DNA from: Pantoea sp. Brub
GTDB lineage: Bacteria > Pseudomonadota > Gammaproteobacteria > Enterobacterales > Enterobacteriaceae
NCBI GenBank assembly: GCA_016642085.1
Contig: VOQV01000001.1
Span: forward strand, 62,001-126,000
Length of the DNA stretch: 64,000 bases
Direction of reading: 5' to 3'
The notes under the pieces: model-generated
What the model saw: the letters and a program-made list of their open reading frames with translations, nothing else
Told to the model about the DNA's origin: nothing
Databases searched by the model: none
Translations under genes and position numbers: made by a program
Shown: piece by piece, positions 32,360 through 41,078 of the stretch
Position numbering within the stretch: position 1 is the stretch's first letter
How the letters are laid out: every line of letters begins with the position of its first letter

Positions 32360-33346
32360 ATGGGTTCTGTAACAGAATTTCTAAAACCACGCCTGGTAAA
32401 TATTGAACATATAAGTTCAACACAAGCTAAGGTAATACTTGAACCATTAGAACGTGGTTTTGGCCACACTCTCGGTAATGCATTACGCCGTATTTTACTT
32501 TCTTCTATGCCAGGTTATGCAGTAACTGAAGTTGAAATTGATGGTGTATTACATGAATATAGCACTAAAGAAGGTATACAGGAAGATATTTTAGAAATAT
32601 TATTAAATTTGAAAGGTCTAATAGTTAAAGTTGAAGGTAAAGATGAAGTAATTTTAACATTAAATAAATCTGGGGTTGGTCCAGTAATTGCAGCTGATAT
32701 TATGCATAATAATTATGTTGAAATTATTAAACCTAAGCATATAATTTGTCATTTAACTGATAAAAATGCTGATATTAAAATGCGCATTAAAGTGCAACGT
32801 GGCCGTGGATATGTTCCTGCTTCTGTTCGTATTCATACAGGAGGAGATGAAAGACCTATTGGTTGTTTATTGGTTGATGCTTGTTATAGTCCTATAGATC
32901 GTATATCTTATAACGTTGAAGCAGCACGTGTAGAACAACGCACTGACTTAGATAAACTAATTATTGATATGGAAACAAATGGCACAATAGATCCAGAGGA
33001 AGCAATTCGTCGTGCAGCAACGATTTTAGTAGAACAACTTGAAGCGTTTGTTGATTTAAGAGACGTACATCAACCAGAAATAAAAGAAGATAAACCAGAA
33101 TTTGATCCTGTTTTATTGCGTCCTGTTGATGATTTAGAATTAACTGTAAGATCAGCTAATTGTCTAAAAGCAGAAACAATTCATTATATAGGCGATTTAG
33201 TGCAACGCACAGAAGTTGAATTACTAAAAACACCTAATTTAGGTAAAAAATCTCTTACTGAAATTAAAGATGTACTAGCATCAAGAGGTTTATCTCTTGG
33301 CATGAGATTAGAGAATTGGCCACCAGAACATATTAGTGAAGAATAG
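32360..33346 (+). CDS. rpoA: RNA polymerase alpha subunit
   Basis: Alpha dimerises to scaffold polymerase assembly; its C-terminal domain binds UP elements and activators such as CRP. 328 residues (E. coli 329). The N-terminal domain has [26 protein letters not shown]; the C-terminal domain keeps the CRP- and DNA-contact segment [19 protein letters not shown]. The start is odd: an ATG at 32356 resembles the ancestral start but is out of frame by one inserted T, and the reading frame begins at the overlapping ATG at 32360, dropping one residue. AGAGAGG lies 9 bases upstream. Confidence 0.98.
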   Translation: MGSVTEFLKPRLVNIEHISSTQAKVILEPLERGFGHTLGNALRRILLSSMPGYAVTEVEIDGVLHEYSTKEGIQEDILEILLNLKGLIVKVEGKDEVILTLNKSGVGPVIAADIMHNNYVEIIKPKHIICHLTDKNADIKMRIKVQRGRGYVPASVRIHTGGDERPIGCLLVDACYSPIDRISYNVEAARVEQRTDLDKLIIDMETNGTIDPEEAIRRAATILVEQLEAFVDLRDVHQPEIKEDKPEFDPVLLRPVDDLELTVRSANCLKAETIHYIGDLVQRTEVELLKTPNLGKKSLTEIKDVLASRGLSLGMRLENWPPEHISEE

Positions 33347-33379
33347 ATTTATATATTTATATTATAAGAGGGTGAAATT

Positions 33380-33766
33380 ATGCGCCATCGTAAGAGTGGT
33401 CGTAAGTTAAATCGAAAAGACAGTCATCGTCAAGCTATGTTTCGTAATATTGTTACTTCTCTATTTCGTCATGAAATAATTAAGACAACTTTAGCAAAAT
33501 CTAAAGAATTACGTCGAATTGCTGAAACATTGATCACTCTTGCTAAAATAGATAATGTCGCTAATCGCAGATTGGCATTTGTGCATATACATGACAAAGA
33601 AATTCTAGCAAAATTATTTACTGATTTAGCTCCAAGATTTCTCAATTACACAGGTGGTTATACTCGTATTTTAAAATGTGGATTTCGTATTGGGGATAAA
33701 TCTCCAATGGCATATGTTGAGTTATTAAACCGCATAAAAAAAGTTACAGAGATGAAAACTACTTGA
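33380..33766 (+). CDS. rplQ: 50S ribosomal protein L17
   Basis: 128 residues (E. coli 127), starting [24 protein letters not shown] and with [17 protein letters not shown] later. Last gene of the alpha operon. Its last four codons and stop are part of the stem and loop of the operon's terminator, so coding end and transcription end are fused. Confidence 0.98.
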   Translation: MRHRKSGRKLNRKDSHRQAMFRNIVTSLFRHEIIKTTLAKSKELRRIAETLITLAKIDNVANRRLAFVHIHDKEILAKLFTDLAPRFLNYTGGYTRILKCGFRIGDKSPMAYVELLNRIKKVTEMKTT

Positions 33767-33784
33767 TAGTAGTTTTCATTTTTA
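33750..33784 (+). terminator. Intrinsic terminator of the alpha operon, overlapping the rplQ stop
   Basis: ATGAAAACTACT (33752-33763) pairs perfectly with AGTAGTTTTCAT (33768-33779) around the loop TGAT, followed by a T-run. The loop contains the TGA stop codon of rplQ. Confidence 0.9.
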
Positions 33785-33845
33785 TACTTTTGCAAAATTA
33801 TAACTATTGTAATAAAATAAACTACTTAGTAGGAGTACTACTTTA

Positions 33846-34799
33846 TTATTTTAATATAGCTCCTACTTGAAACCATTCTTTGCGAGAATTTAGCAAATCC
33901 TGAGCAGACATTATTCTTCTTCCAGAAGGTTGTAAATATACTAAATTTAGTATTCCATCAATGGTTGCAATCTGAATACCTTGCTTGTTAACTTGAATTA
34001 TTGTACCAGGTGTTTTATCAATATGTTTGACAACATTAGCTTGCCAAACTTTAATCCATTCATTATTGATTTTAAAAAAACTTATTGGCCATGGATTAAA
34101 AGCTCTAATACGACGTTCTAAATCTATAGCTGGAATTCCCCAATTAATTCTTGCTTCTTCTTTTTTTATTTTATTAGCATAATTATTATTTAATAATTGT
34201 TTCTGTTTTTTAGGATAAATCTCATTAGAAATAATTTTAGATAACGTTTTCAGTAATCCTTCTGCTCCTAATTTAGCAAGTTTATCACATAAAGTGTTAC
34301 TTGTCTCACTTACACTGATATTACAAGATTTTTGATATAATATATCACCAGTATCTATTCTATCATCCATTTGTATTATCGTAATACCTGTTTTGGTATC
34401 ACCGGCTAATAAAGATCTTTGAATAGGCGCAGGACCACGCCATTTAGGTAGCAAAGAAGCATGGATATTTATACATCCTAATTTAGGTAAATTAATAATA
34501 TTTTTTGGAAAAATAATGCCATATGACACAACAATAATTAAATCTATTTTATAACTATCAATTAATTTTTCAGTTTCTTTAATATTAAAAAAAAATAAAT
34601 CAGGTTGAAAAATTTGAATATTATTTTTTTCAGCAATGTTTTTTATTTGGTTTGGTATTATTTTGCGTTTATTGCTAGATGGTTTTTTAAATTTAGTTAA
34701 TACACCAACTATTTTATGTTTAGAATTTAGCAAAATGTTAAAATGTTCTACTGCAAAATTAGATGTACCTGCAAAAATTATTTTCAATGGTTGACACAT
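33846..34799 (-). CDS. fmt: Methionyl-tRNA formyltransferase
   Basis: Formylates Met-tRNA(fMet) with 10-formyl-THF for translation initiation. 317 residues (E. coli 315). The catalytic region reads INIHASLLPKWRGPAPIQRSL (Asn and His), and the Asp is in DDRIDTGDIL. The C-terminal OB-like tRNA-binding domain (FNPWPISFFKINNEWIKVWQA) is kept. It lies 16 bases after def, forming the classic def-fmt pair. rsmB and trkA, next to fmt in E. coli, are absent. Confidence 0.97.
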   Translation of the reverse strand: MCQPLKIIFAGTSNFAVEHFNILLNSKHKIVGVLTKFKKPSSNKRKIIPNQIKNIAEKNNIQIFQPDLFFFNIKETEKLIDSYKIDLIIVVSYGIIFPKNIINLPKLGCINIHASLLPKWRGPAPIQRSLLAGDTKTGITIIQMDDRIDTGDILYQKSCNISVSETSNTLCDKLAKLGAEGLLKTLSKIISNEIYPKKQKQLLNNNYANKIKKEEARINWGIPAIDLERRIRAFNPWPISFFKINNEWIKVWQANVVKHIDKTPGTIIQVNKQGIQIATIDGILNLVYLQPSGRRIMSAQDLLNSRKEWFQVGAILK

Positions 34800-34815
34800 A
34801 CAAATAATTCCTTTT

Positions 34816-35331
34816 TTATTTTTTATATTTTATATTTTTTTTTGCTAATTTTATTAATTTTGTTTTAATTCTTTGACGTTTTAGTGGAGATAAATAGTCA
34901 ATGAATAATTTACCATCCAAATGATCAAGTTCATGTTGAATACAAATTGATAATAAGTTATTAGCTTCTAATTCAAAAACATTCCCATTTCTATTTAGAG
35001 CACGTATTTTTATACTTTCATATCTAGGTATGAAAGCGTGTTGGTTTGGAATTGATAAACATCCTTCTTCAATGCTAATTTGACCTTTTTTATATATTAA
35101 TTCTGGATTAATTAATATTAAATGTTCATTGTGATTGTTAGAAATATCTATAACTATTATTCTTTGATGTATATTTACTTGTGTAGCGGCAAGCCCTATT
35201 CCTTCTTGATAATACATAGTTTCAAGCATATCATCAATAATATTTTGAATAGTAAAATCTATTTGTTTTACTAATTCTGCTTTTTTGCGAAGCCTATTAT
35301 CAGGAAAATAAAGTAATTGTAAAACTGACAT
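34816..35331 (-). CDS. def: Peptide deformylase
   Basis: Removes the N-formyl group from nascent proteins, acting directly after Fmt's product has been used. 171 residues (E. coli 169). All three motifs are present: GIGLAATQV (as [11 protein letters not shown]), EEGCLSIP and HELDH, with Cys and two His as Fe2+ ligands. First gene of a two-gene minus-strand operon. Confidence 0.97.
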   Translation of the reverse strand: MSVLQLLYFPDNRLRKKAELVKQIDFTIQNIIDDMLETMYYQEGIGLAATQVNIHQRIIVIDISNNHNEHLILINPELIYKKGQISIEEGCLSIPNQHAFIPRYESIKIRALNRNGNVFELEANNLLSICIQHELDHLDGKLFIDYLSPLKRQRIKTKLIKLAKKNIKYKK

Positions 35332-35848
35332 AATTATTTATAAAATAACGATCATAAAAGATAAAGTTATATTATTCTAAACAATACTTATTAAAAATAT
35401 TTTTAAATAGTTAATAAAATTTGAAAAAATACATTAAATAATGTTTTTATAAAAAACAAAATTTATACATACAATATATCAATATATTATTAATATATAT
35501 ATATGTTTATGTTACCTTACAATAGATTGTAAGGTCTTTTATTAAAAAAATAATGTTATCTATCTTAATTGTAAATAAGATGTTTAATATATAATTATTT
35601 TTAAAACATTAATTAATTTAAATATTATTAGTTATTGCAACCAATATAAAAAATATTACATACATCATATATAATTACATAATAAATTACTATTTAATGC
35701 AAAAAGATATTTTTTTAAAATATCAGTGAGTTATTTAATAAAATGTTAACCAAGTATTTATTTAATTGTATATTAAATGTATTTAATAATGTATTACAAT
35801 TTGTAAATATATTCATTATATTTAATAATATTAACTAGGTTTTTTCAT
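35332..35848. other. Gene-free spacer between def and smg, with orphan hairpin
   Basis: 517 bases between divergent def and smg. dprA (smf), found here in E. coli, is absent and the missing N-terminal half of smg cannot be found in any frame. The one clear structure is the hairpin at 35514-35540. Confidence 0.65.
35514..35540 (+). terminator. Orphan intrinsic-terminator hairpin upstream of smg
   Basis: ACCTTACAAT (35514-35523) and ATTGTAAGGT (35526-35535) form a perfect 10-bp stem followed by CTTTT. It has the form of a plus-strand terminator, yet no plus-strand gene precedes it after rplQ, whose own terminator is 1.7 kb upstream. Confidence 0.55.
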
Positions 35849-36115
35849 ATGCGTATATATGTTGATCGAGAAAAAAGACGTTTAAATACAGAAAGTCGTG
35901 GTTTTTTACTGTTTTTAGAACAGCTTCAAATTTTAAATTTAGAAACACGTGAAATCATAATAGATCGTGTTATGGCACTTGATACTATTGAGTTTGATCT
36001 AGAAGATCTAAAATGGATTGTATTGGTAGTATTATTTAATATTCCAGGACATGAAAGTGCTTATCAACAAGTAGAAGAATTGCTTTTCGGGGTCAATAAA
36101 AATATATTACATTAA
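35849..36115 (+). CDS. smg: Smg (DUF494) family protein, C-terminal part only
   Basis: 88 residues that match residues 70-157 of the 157-residue E. coli Smg; the N-terminal half is missing. Function of Smg is not established. The retained part is highly conserved ([25 protein letters not shown] and [28 protein letters not shown]). The ATG coincides with an internal Met of the full protein and has AGG 9 bases upstream. The frame above is closed by a stop at 35804 and has no similarity. So this is either a functional single-domain version or a decaying gene; strong conservation favours the former. Probably co-transcribed with tsaC. Confidence 0.8.
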   Translation: MRIYVDREKRRLNTESRGFLLFLEQLQILNLETREIIIDRVMALDTIEFDLEDLKWIVLVVLFNIPGHESAYQQVEELLFGVNKNILH

Positions 36116-36213
36116 TATTATACTAAATATCAATTCAATTGATTAATTAATTTTATATAAATATAATATAAATTATATTTTTATATGTTGTTTAATGATA
36201 TAATTTACATAAA

Positions 36214-36771
36214 ATGTTTTCAAAAAAAATACAAAATTGTATAAATCATCTAAATAGTAATTCTTTAATTTGTTATCCAACTGAAGCGATTTTTGGTTTA
36301 GGTTGTGATCCAGATAATAAAATAGCAGTAAATAAATTACTTATATTGAAAAAACGTTCTGTAAATAAAGGATTAATTTTAGTTGCATCAGATTATTCTC
36401 AATTAAAATCTTATATAAATCATAAAAAACTTTTACCTATTCATCTTGAGTATATGTTTTCTTACTGGCCGGGACCGAATACATTTGTTGTACCAGCTTC
36501 ACGATCTACACCATATTGGTTAACTGGTAAATACACTTCAATAGCTGTTCGCATCAGCAATCATCCTGATGTGAAATCGCTTTGTATGGCTTTTGGTAAA
36601 CCTTTAATTTCTACTAGTGCTAATTTTACAAATGAAATACCTTGTCGTGAAATTAAAGATGTCATAGATAGATTTGGCAAACAAATTGTTATTTTACCAG
36701 GAGAAATTAGTGGTCAAGCCAAACCATCTGAAATTCGTGATGTTACTGGTAGATTAATACGTCAGGGATAA
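36214..36771 (+). CDS. tsaC: Threonylcarbamoyl-AMP synthase TsaC (YrdC)
   Basis: Makes threonylcarbamoyl-AMP from Thr, bicarbonate and ATP for the t6A37 modification of ANN-decoding tRNAs; essential. 185 residues (E. coli 190). Visible motifs: SLICYPTEAIFGLGCDP, the KRSVNKGLILVAS substrate region, WPGPNTFVVPAS, and STSANFTNEIPCR. Followed by aroE after 3 bases, as in E. coli. yrdD, usually between smg and tsaC, is missing. Confidence 0.97.
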   Translation: MFSKKIQNCINHLNSNSLICYPTEAIFGLGCDPDNKIAVNKLLILKKRSVNKGLILVASDYSQLKSYINHKKLLPIHLEYMFSYWPGPNTFVVPASRSTPYWLTGKYTSIAVRISNHPDVKSLCMAFGKPLISTSANFTNEIPCREIKDVIDRFGKQIVILPGEISGQAKPSEIRDVTGRLIRQG

Positions 36772-36774
36772 AAT

Positions 36775-37590
36775 ATGATTAAATTTGCAGTCTTTGGTAA
36801 CCCGATTTATCATAGTAAATCTCCTTTTATTTATAATGTATTTGCTAAACAAATAGGAATAAATTGTGATTATCAATGTATATGTCCTCCAATAAACAGT
36901 TTTAATAACGCTATATCAGACTTTTTTGCGAAAGGAGGTTTAGGTGCAAATATAACATTACCATTTAAACAAGAAGCTTTATCTTTTGCTAATAAATTTA
37001 GTGAAAGAGCTTTATCAGCAGGTGCAGTGAATACACTAAAAAAAAATAAAGATGGTAAAATATTTGGAGATAATACTGATGGAATAGGATTATTAAGTGA
37101 TCTGAAAAGATTGTCAATTATTAATGCAAACAGTAATGTTCTTTTAATAGGTGCAGGTGGTGCCGCAAGAGGTGTAATTTTACCACTTATGCTTTCAGGA
37201 GCAATTTTAACTATTACTAATCGTACAATCAGTAAAGTAGAAAAATTAACATACCAATTCCAATCTAATGGAAATATTTCATTTTGCAGTTTTAGTGAAT
37301 TAAATAATAAAAAATTTGATTTAATCATTAATGCTACTTCTAGTAGTCTAAATAATCAAACATTACTATTACCTAATTCTTTAATACATAAAAAAATATA
37401 TTGCTACGATATGTTTTATCAGAAAGGATTAACTTCTTTTTTATTCTGGTGTAAACAATTAGGAGCACATAATTTATTTAATGGATTAGGTATGTTAGTT
37501 TATCAAGCGGCACATTCATTTCATTTATGGCATGGAATCATGCCAAAAGTTAATGATATATTATTTTATTTAAATAAAGAATATATATAA
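36775..37590 (+). CDS. aroE: Shikimate dehydrogenase (NADP+)
   Basis: Reduces 3-dehydroshikimate to shikimate, the fourth step of the pathway. 271 residues (E. coli 272). The N-terminal catalytic domain has GNPIYHSKSPFIYN and GANITLPFKQEA (Lys), with DNTDGIGLLSDL following; the NADP-binding glycine motif is LIGAGGAARG and the NRT motif (ITNRTIS) is present. Its substrate is also the substrate expected for the QuiC-like enzyme at 46464-47285. Starts 3 bases after tsaC. Confidence 0.98.
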   Translation: MIKFAVFGNPIYHSKSPFIYNVFAKQIGINCDYQCICPPINSFNNAISDFFAKGGLGANITLPFKQEALSFANKFSERALSAGAVNTLKKNKDGKIFGDNTDGIGLLSDLKRLSIINANSNVLLIGAGGAARGVILPLMLSGAILTITNRTISKVEKLTYQFQSNGNISFCSFSELNNKKFDLIINATSSSLNNQTLLLPNSLIHKKIYCYDMFYQKGLTSFLFWCKQLGAHNLFNGLGMLVYQAAHSFHLWHGIMPKVNDILFYLNKEYI

Positions 37591-37690
37591 ATAAAAATTA
37601 TATTATGTATATATTCTATACATATGTTTATGTTGACAAAATAAACATGGTACTAACTAAACAGTTAGTTTTATAATATTAAAAAATTAT

Positions 37691-37720
37691 TTGACTATAA
37701 GTGATATCGAATAGTAATAT
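37691..37720 (+). promoter_or_regulatory. Promoter candidate in the aroE-trpT junction
   Basis: -35 TTGACT (37691-37696), 18-base spacer, -10 TAATAT (37715-37720). It could serve the tRNA-Trp transcript 560 bases downstream or an unknown RNA. It may be a remnant of a lost rRNA operon promoter. Confidence 0.4.
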
Positions 37721-37833
37721 GTGCTTTGCTATGTTGTAGTTATTGTATTTTATTTATATAATTGTTCTATTAAAATGTATAATATAATATGGGTGAACAT
37801 TGATGCAATTGATATCATAAAGTTTTTATAAAT

Positions 37834-37862
37834 TCATTTCATTTATTCTATAAATGAAATGA
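37834..37862. repeat. Perfect 13-bp inverted repeat, 3-base loop
   Basis: TCATTTCATTTAT at 37834-37846, loop TCT, ATAAATGAAATGA at 37850-37862. No T-run follows on the plus strand. It lies in non-coding DNA well away from any gene end, so it is not an obvious terminator of a known gene. Confidence 0.7.
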
Positions 37863-38281
37863 TATGAAACCTACTAGCAGTCATTAGAGTAATAATACAA
37901 TAGTTATATATAATACTTTATAATTCATTTAACAGTGTAATGAACAACACTGAAACTAAAAGTAGTTTAAGATATCTAATAAAAGTACTAGCTAAAAATA
38001 TGATATGCATCTATGTATTTGTTTATATACAATTTTTTAATTAAAATAACTGTAGATCAGATTGTTAAAATAAATAAATTTTATTTTTGGAACAAATACC
38101 ATAAGTTAATGACAGCATAAGATTAATATAAATCTATCATGGCATTTGCTGATAAATTTCTGCATAATATTTATATATATTATATTATGTATTGTTTTAA
38201 TAATTAATATAATTCTAACTATAGATGATTAAAAAATAATATATAATTTTTTAATTACATTACAAATTTAAAATTTATATA

Positions 38282-38355
38282 AGGGGTGTAGTTCAATTTG
38301 GTAGAGCACCGGTCTCCAAAACCGGCTGTTGGGGGTTCAAGTCCCTCCACCCCTG
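38282..38355 (+). tRNA. trpT: tRNA-Trp (anticodon CCA)
   Basis: Full cloverleaf: acceptor AGGGGTG/CACCCCT, D stem GTTC/GAGC, anticodon stem CCGGT/ACCGG around loop CTCCAAA with anticodon CCA at 38316-38318, 5-base variable loop, T stem GGGGG/CCCTC with loop TTCAAGT, discriminator G. The D loop has nine bases (AATTTGGTA), one more T than in E. coli. The 3' CCA is not encoded: G is followed by CAC. Its neighbour maoP is as in E. coli, where trpT ends rrnC; the rRNA genes and tRNA-Asp are missing here. Confidence 0.98.
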
Positions 38356-38419
38356 CACATATTATATTTAATAAGTAACGTTATCATAATTGCATCATTT
38401 CAATCTATTAAAAATAAAT

Positions 38420-38454
38420 AACAAGGTTTTTAGTATTAATTTTTTAAACTTGTT
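38420..38454 (+). terminator. Possible terminator after tRNA-Trp
   Basis: AACAAG(G)TTT at 38420-38429 can pair with AAACTTGTT at 38446-38454 with one bulged G. It lies 65 bases after the tRNA. The loop is AT-rich and the T-run weak, so support is modest. Confidence 0.35.
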
Positions 38455-38601
38455 CATTATTATTCTAATATATTAATGGATATTGTTATTGTAATAAAAC
38501 TAAAGGTATATAATTTATTTAATTTATATATATAATATATTATTAAAAAATTACATATTTGTTATATATAGTATAGTAATAAAAAACTAGGAATATGTAT
38601 T

Positions 38602-38940
38602 ATGTCAAAAAGCTTCTTAACTAAAGATCGTTTTTTTGATAACAAAAATTATCCTCGTGGTTTTTCTCGTCATGGAGATTTTACTATTAAAGAAGCACAA
38701 TTACTTGAAAAGTATGGTGTAGCTTTTAATGAACTGAATTTATTAAAACGTCAACCAGTGACAGAAGAAGAACGTTTGTTTATTAAAATGTGTCAAGGCA
38801 GTAGAAAACCACAAACAGAAGCTGAGCAAGTATGGTATAAATATACTTCTTATATAAAACGTCCTAAGCGTTTTTATACATTATCGGGAAGTCAATTACA
38901 AATTGATACTATTGAAGATTATGTAGATAATGATAATTAA
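38602..38940 (+). CDS. maoP: Macrodomain Ori organisation protein MaoP (DUF413)
   Basis: In E. coli MaoP, together with the maoS DNA site next to its gene, keeps the Ori region of the chromosome as a macrodomain. 112 residues, the E. coli length, with blocks [38 protein letters not shown], EAEQVWYKY and [11 protein letters not shown], and an acidic tail. The gene family occurs in bacteria that also have Dam, SeqA and MukBEF. hdfR and yifB, its usual neighbours, are lost. Full conservation in so reduced a genome is unexpected. I could not identify a maoS site. Confidence 0.95.
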   Translation: MSKSFLTKDRFFDNKNYPRGFSRHGDFTIKEAQLLEKYGVAFNELNLLKRQPVTEEERLFIKMCQGSRKPQTEAEQVWYKYTSYIKRPKRFYTLSGSQLQIDTIEDYVDNDN

Positions 38941-39236
38941 TTTTTATACTAATTGTTAACTATTGATTGAATTAATTTGAATTTCATTTTGTTTTATATA
39001 AATAGTGTTATGAATACTTACTAGCAAATTCTATCTTATTTTTTTTTAAATCAACTCATGTTTGTAATTTTTTTATAAAAATAATTACTATGATTATATG
39101 AACTAATTAATCTGGTTTATTGTTAAATTAAAAAAAATAAATTAATTAGATAATTTAAATATAAAGACATATAAATTAATCATATTAAATATAGATAATT
39201 TCAAAAATTATTTTGTTAATAATGGATTAAATAAAT

Positions 39237-41069
39237 ATGCCCAATTACCGTTCTCACACTACTACACACGGTCGCAATATGGCAGCTCGTGCTTTATGGA
39301 GAGCAACTGGTATGAATGATGATGATTTTGGTAAACCTATTATTGCTGTTGTCAATTCGTTTACTCAATTAGTACCAGGTCATATGCATTTACGTAATGT
39401 AGGGCAATTAGTTGTTGAAAATATAGAAAAATTTGGTGGAGTAGCCAAAGAATTTAATACTATTGCTATAGATGATGGTATTGCTATGGGACATAGTGGT
39501 ATGCTTTATTCACTTCCTTCACGTGAGTTAATTGCTGATTCTATTGAATATATGATTAATGCGCATTGTGTAGACGCAATGGTATGTATATCTAACTGTG
39601 ATAAAATTACACCTGGTATGTTAATGGCATCTCTTCGTTTGAATATACCAGCAATTTTTGTTTCTGGTGGTCCTATGGAAGCAGGTCTATATAAATCTTC
39701 CGATAGAGTTATTAAATTAGATTTAATTGATGTTATTAAAGAAACATTTAATTCAAATATTAATGACATTGAACGTTTAGCATGTCCAACTTGTGGTTCT
39801 TGCTCTGGTATGTTTACTGCCAACTCAATGAATTGTTTAATTGAAGCACTAGGATTAGCACAACCTGGTAATGGTTCATTATTAGCTACACACGTGCTTC
39901 GAAAAACATTATTTATCAATGCTAGCAAAATAATAGTAAATATCACAAAAAGATACTATGAAAATGATGATGATAGTGTTTTACCAAGAAATATAGCTAA
40001 TCAAAAAGCTTTTAAAAACGCTATGATGCTGGATGTTGCAATGGGTGGATCTACTAATACAGTGTTGCATTTATTAGCTGCTGCTCAAGAAGGAAAAATT
40101 GAATTTAATTTATCAGATGTAGATGCTTTATCACGTAAAGTACCTAACATATGTAAAATATCCCCAAATAATACTAAATATCATATGGAAGATCTTCATC
40201 GTGCTGGCGGTGTTATTGGCGTTCTTGGTGAATTATCTCGAGCTGGTTTGTTAAATACAGAAGTTACTAATGTATTAGGATTAAATCTTAATAAAACATT
40301 ATCTCAATATGACATAATAGTTACTAATAATCTGGAAATAAAAAAAATGTTTAGGGCAGGGCCAGCAGGTACACATAATCTTAAAGCATTTTCACAAGAA
40401 AATTATTGGAGCAAGCTAGATACAGATAGAGAAAAAGGATGCATTCGTGCTTGTAAATTTGCATTTTCGCAAGATGGAGGATTAGCTGTACTGTATGGTA
40501 ATCTTGCTAAAGACGGTTGTATAGTAAAAACTGCAGGTGTGCATAAAAAACTTTTAATATTTAGTGGTAAAGCTAAAGTATATGAAAGTCAAGAAGATGC
40601 AGTTGCAGCTATTCTTAATAATCAAATACAAAGAGGTCATATTGTAATAATTCGTTATGAAGGACCAAAAGGAGGTCCTGGTATGCAAGAAATGTTATAT
40701 CCTACTACATATTTACAAACTTTCGGTTTAGAAAAAGAGTGTGCTCTAATCACTGATGGGCGTTTTTCAGGTGGAACATCTGGTCTTTCAATTGGTCATG
40801 TTTCACCAGAAGCTGCTAATGGTGGTACAATTGCTTTAATAGAAGATGAAGATATAATTGAAATTAATATTCCTCAGCGTAGTATTAAGTTACTTGTATC
40901 CAATACTGAATTACAAAAACGTCATAAAAAACAAATATTACGTAATAATTTAGCGTATAAACCAATTAATCGTCATCGTTTAATATCATTTGCACTTCGT
41001 GCTTATTCATTTTTTGCTACCAGTGCTGACAAAGGCGCTGTTCGTGATCTAAATAAACTTAGAGATTAA
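39237..41069 (+). CDS. ilvD: Dihydroxy-acid dehydratase
   Basis: Dehydrates 2,3-dihydroxy acids in isoleucine, valine and pantothenate synthesis. 610 residues (E. coli 616). Fe-S cluster cysteines are visible in SNCDKITPG (Cys121) and PTCGSCSG (Cys186, Cys189 region); the magnesium/catalytic segment [11 protein letters not shown] and the C-terminal [21 protein letters not shown] are intact. It comes 9 bases before ilvA, as in E. coli ilvGMEDA, but ilvG, ilvM and ilvE do not precede it: the upstream 296 bases hold no gene and no leader peptide I can recognise. Confidence 0.98.
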   Translation: MPNYRSHTTTHGRNMAARALWRATGMNDDDFGKPIIAVVNSFTQLVPGHMHLRNVGQLVVENIEKFGGVAKEFNTIAIDDGIAMGHSGMLYSLPSRELIADSIEYMINAHCVDAMVCISNCDKITPGMLMASLRLNIPAIFVSGGPMEAGLYKSSDRVIKLDLIDVIKETFNSNINDIERLACPTCGSCSGMFTANSMNCLIEALGLAQPGNGSLLATHVLRKTLFINASKIIVNITKRYYENDDDSVLPRNIANQKAFKNAMMLDVAMGGSTNTVLHLLAAAQEGKIEFNLSDVDALSRKVPNICKISPNNTKYHMEDLHRAGGVIGVLGELSRAGLLNTEVTNVLGLNLNKTLSQYDIIVTNNLEIKKMFRAGPAGTHNLKAFSQENYWSKLDTDREKGCIRACKFAFSQDGGLAVLYGNLAKDGCIVKTAGVHKKLLIFSGKAKVYESQEDAVAAILNNQIQRGHIVIIRYEGPKGGPGMQEMLYPTTYLQTFGLEKECALITDGRFSGGTSGLSIGHVSPEAANGGTIALIEDEDIIEINIPQRSIKLLVSNTELQKRHKKQILRNNLAYKPINRHRLISFALRAYSFFATSADKGAVRDLNKLRD

Positions 41070-41078
41070 TTAGTAAAT

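Larger units (their letters stand above)
37591..38281. other. Gene-poor junction between aroE and tRNA-Trp
   Basis: 691 bases with no readable gene. Contents: a 6-bp hairpin ACTAAC/GTTAGT right after aroE, a promoter candidate at 37691-37720, a perfect 13-bp inverted repeat at 37834-37862 and a smaller one at 37933-37952 (CAGTGT/ACACTG). In E. coli, rrnD lies beside aroE and rrnC ends in trpT beside maoP, so an rRNA operon is expected here. No 16S, 23S or 5S sequence is recognisable. Confidence 0.6.

Noticed and set aside
35332..35848. Missing N-terminal half of smg as a frameshifted fragment
   Set aside because: All forward frames were read for the expected sequence; stops are frequent and no similar stretch appears.
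36873..37328. 151-codon minus-strand frame inside aroE
   Set aside because: Antisense shadow of a full-length conserved gene with no ribosome-binding site.
38356..38601. maoS-like site beside maoP
   Set aside because: I do not recall the maoS sequence reliably enough, and the only symmetric element here looks like a weak terminator of tRNA-Trp.
39506..39946. 146-codon minus-strand frame inside ilvD
   Set aside because: Antisense shadow of ilvD; ilvD is complete and conserved on the plus strand.
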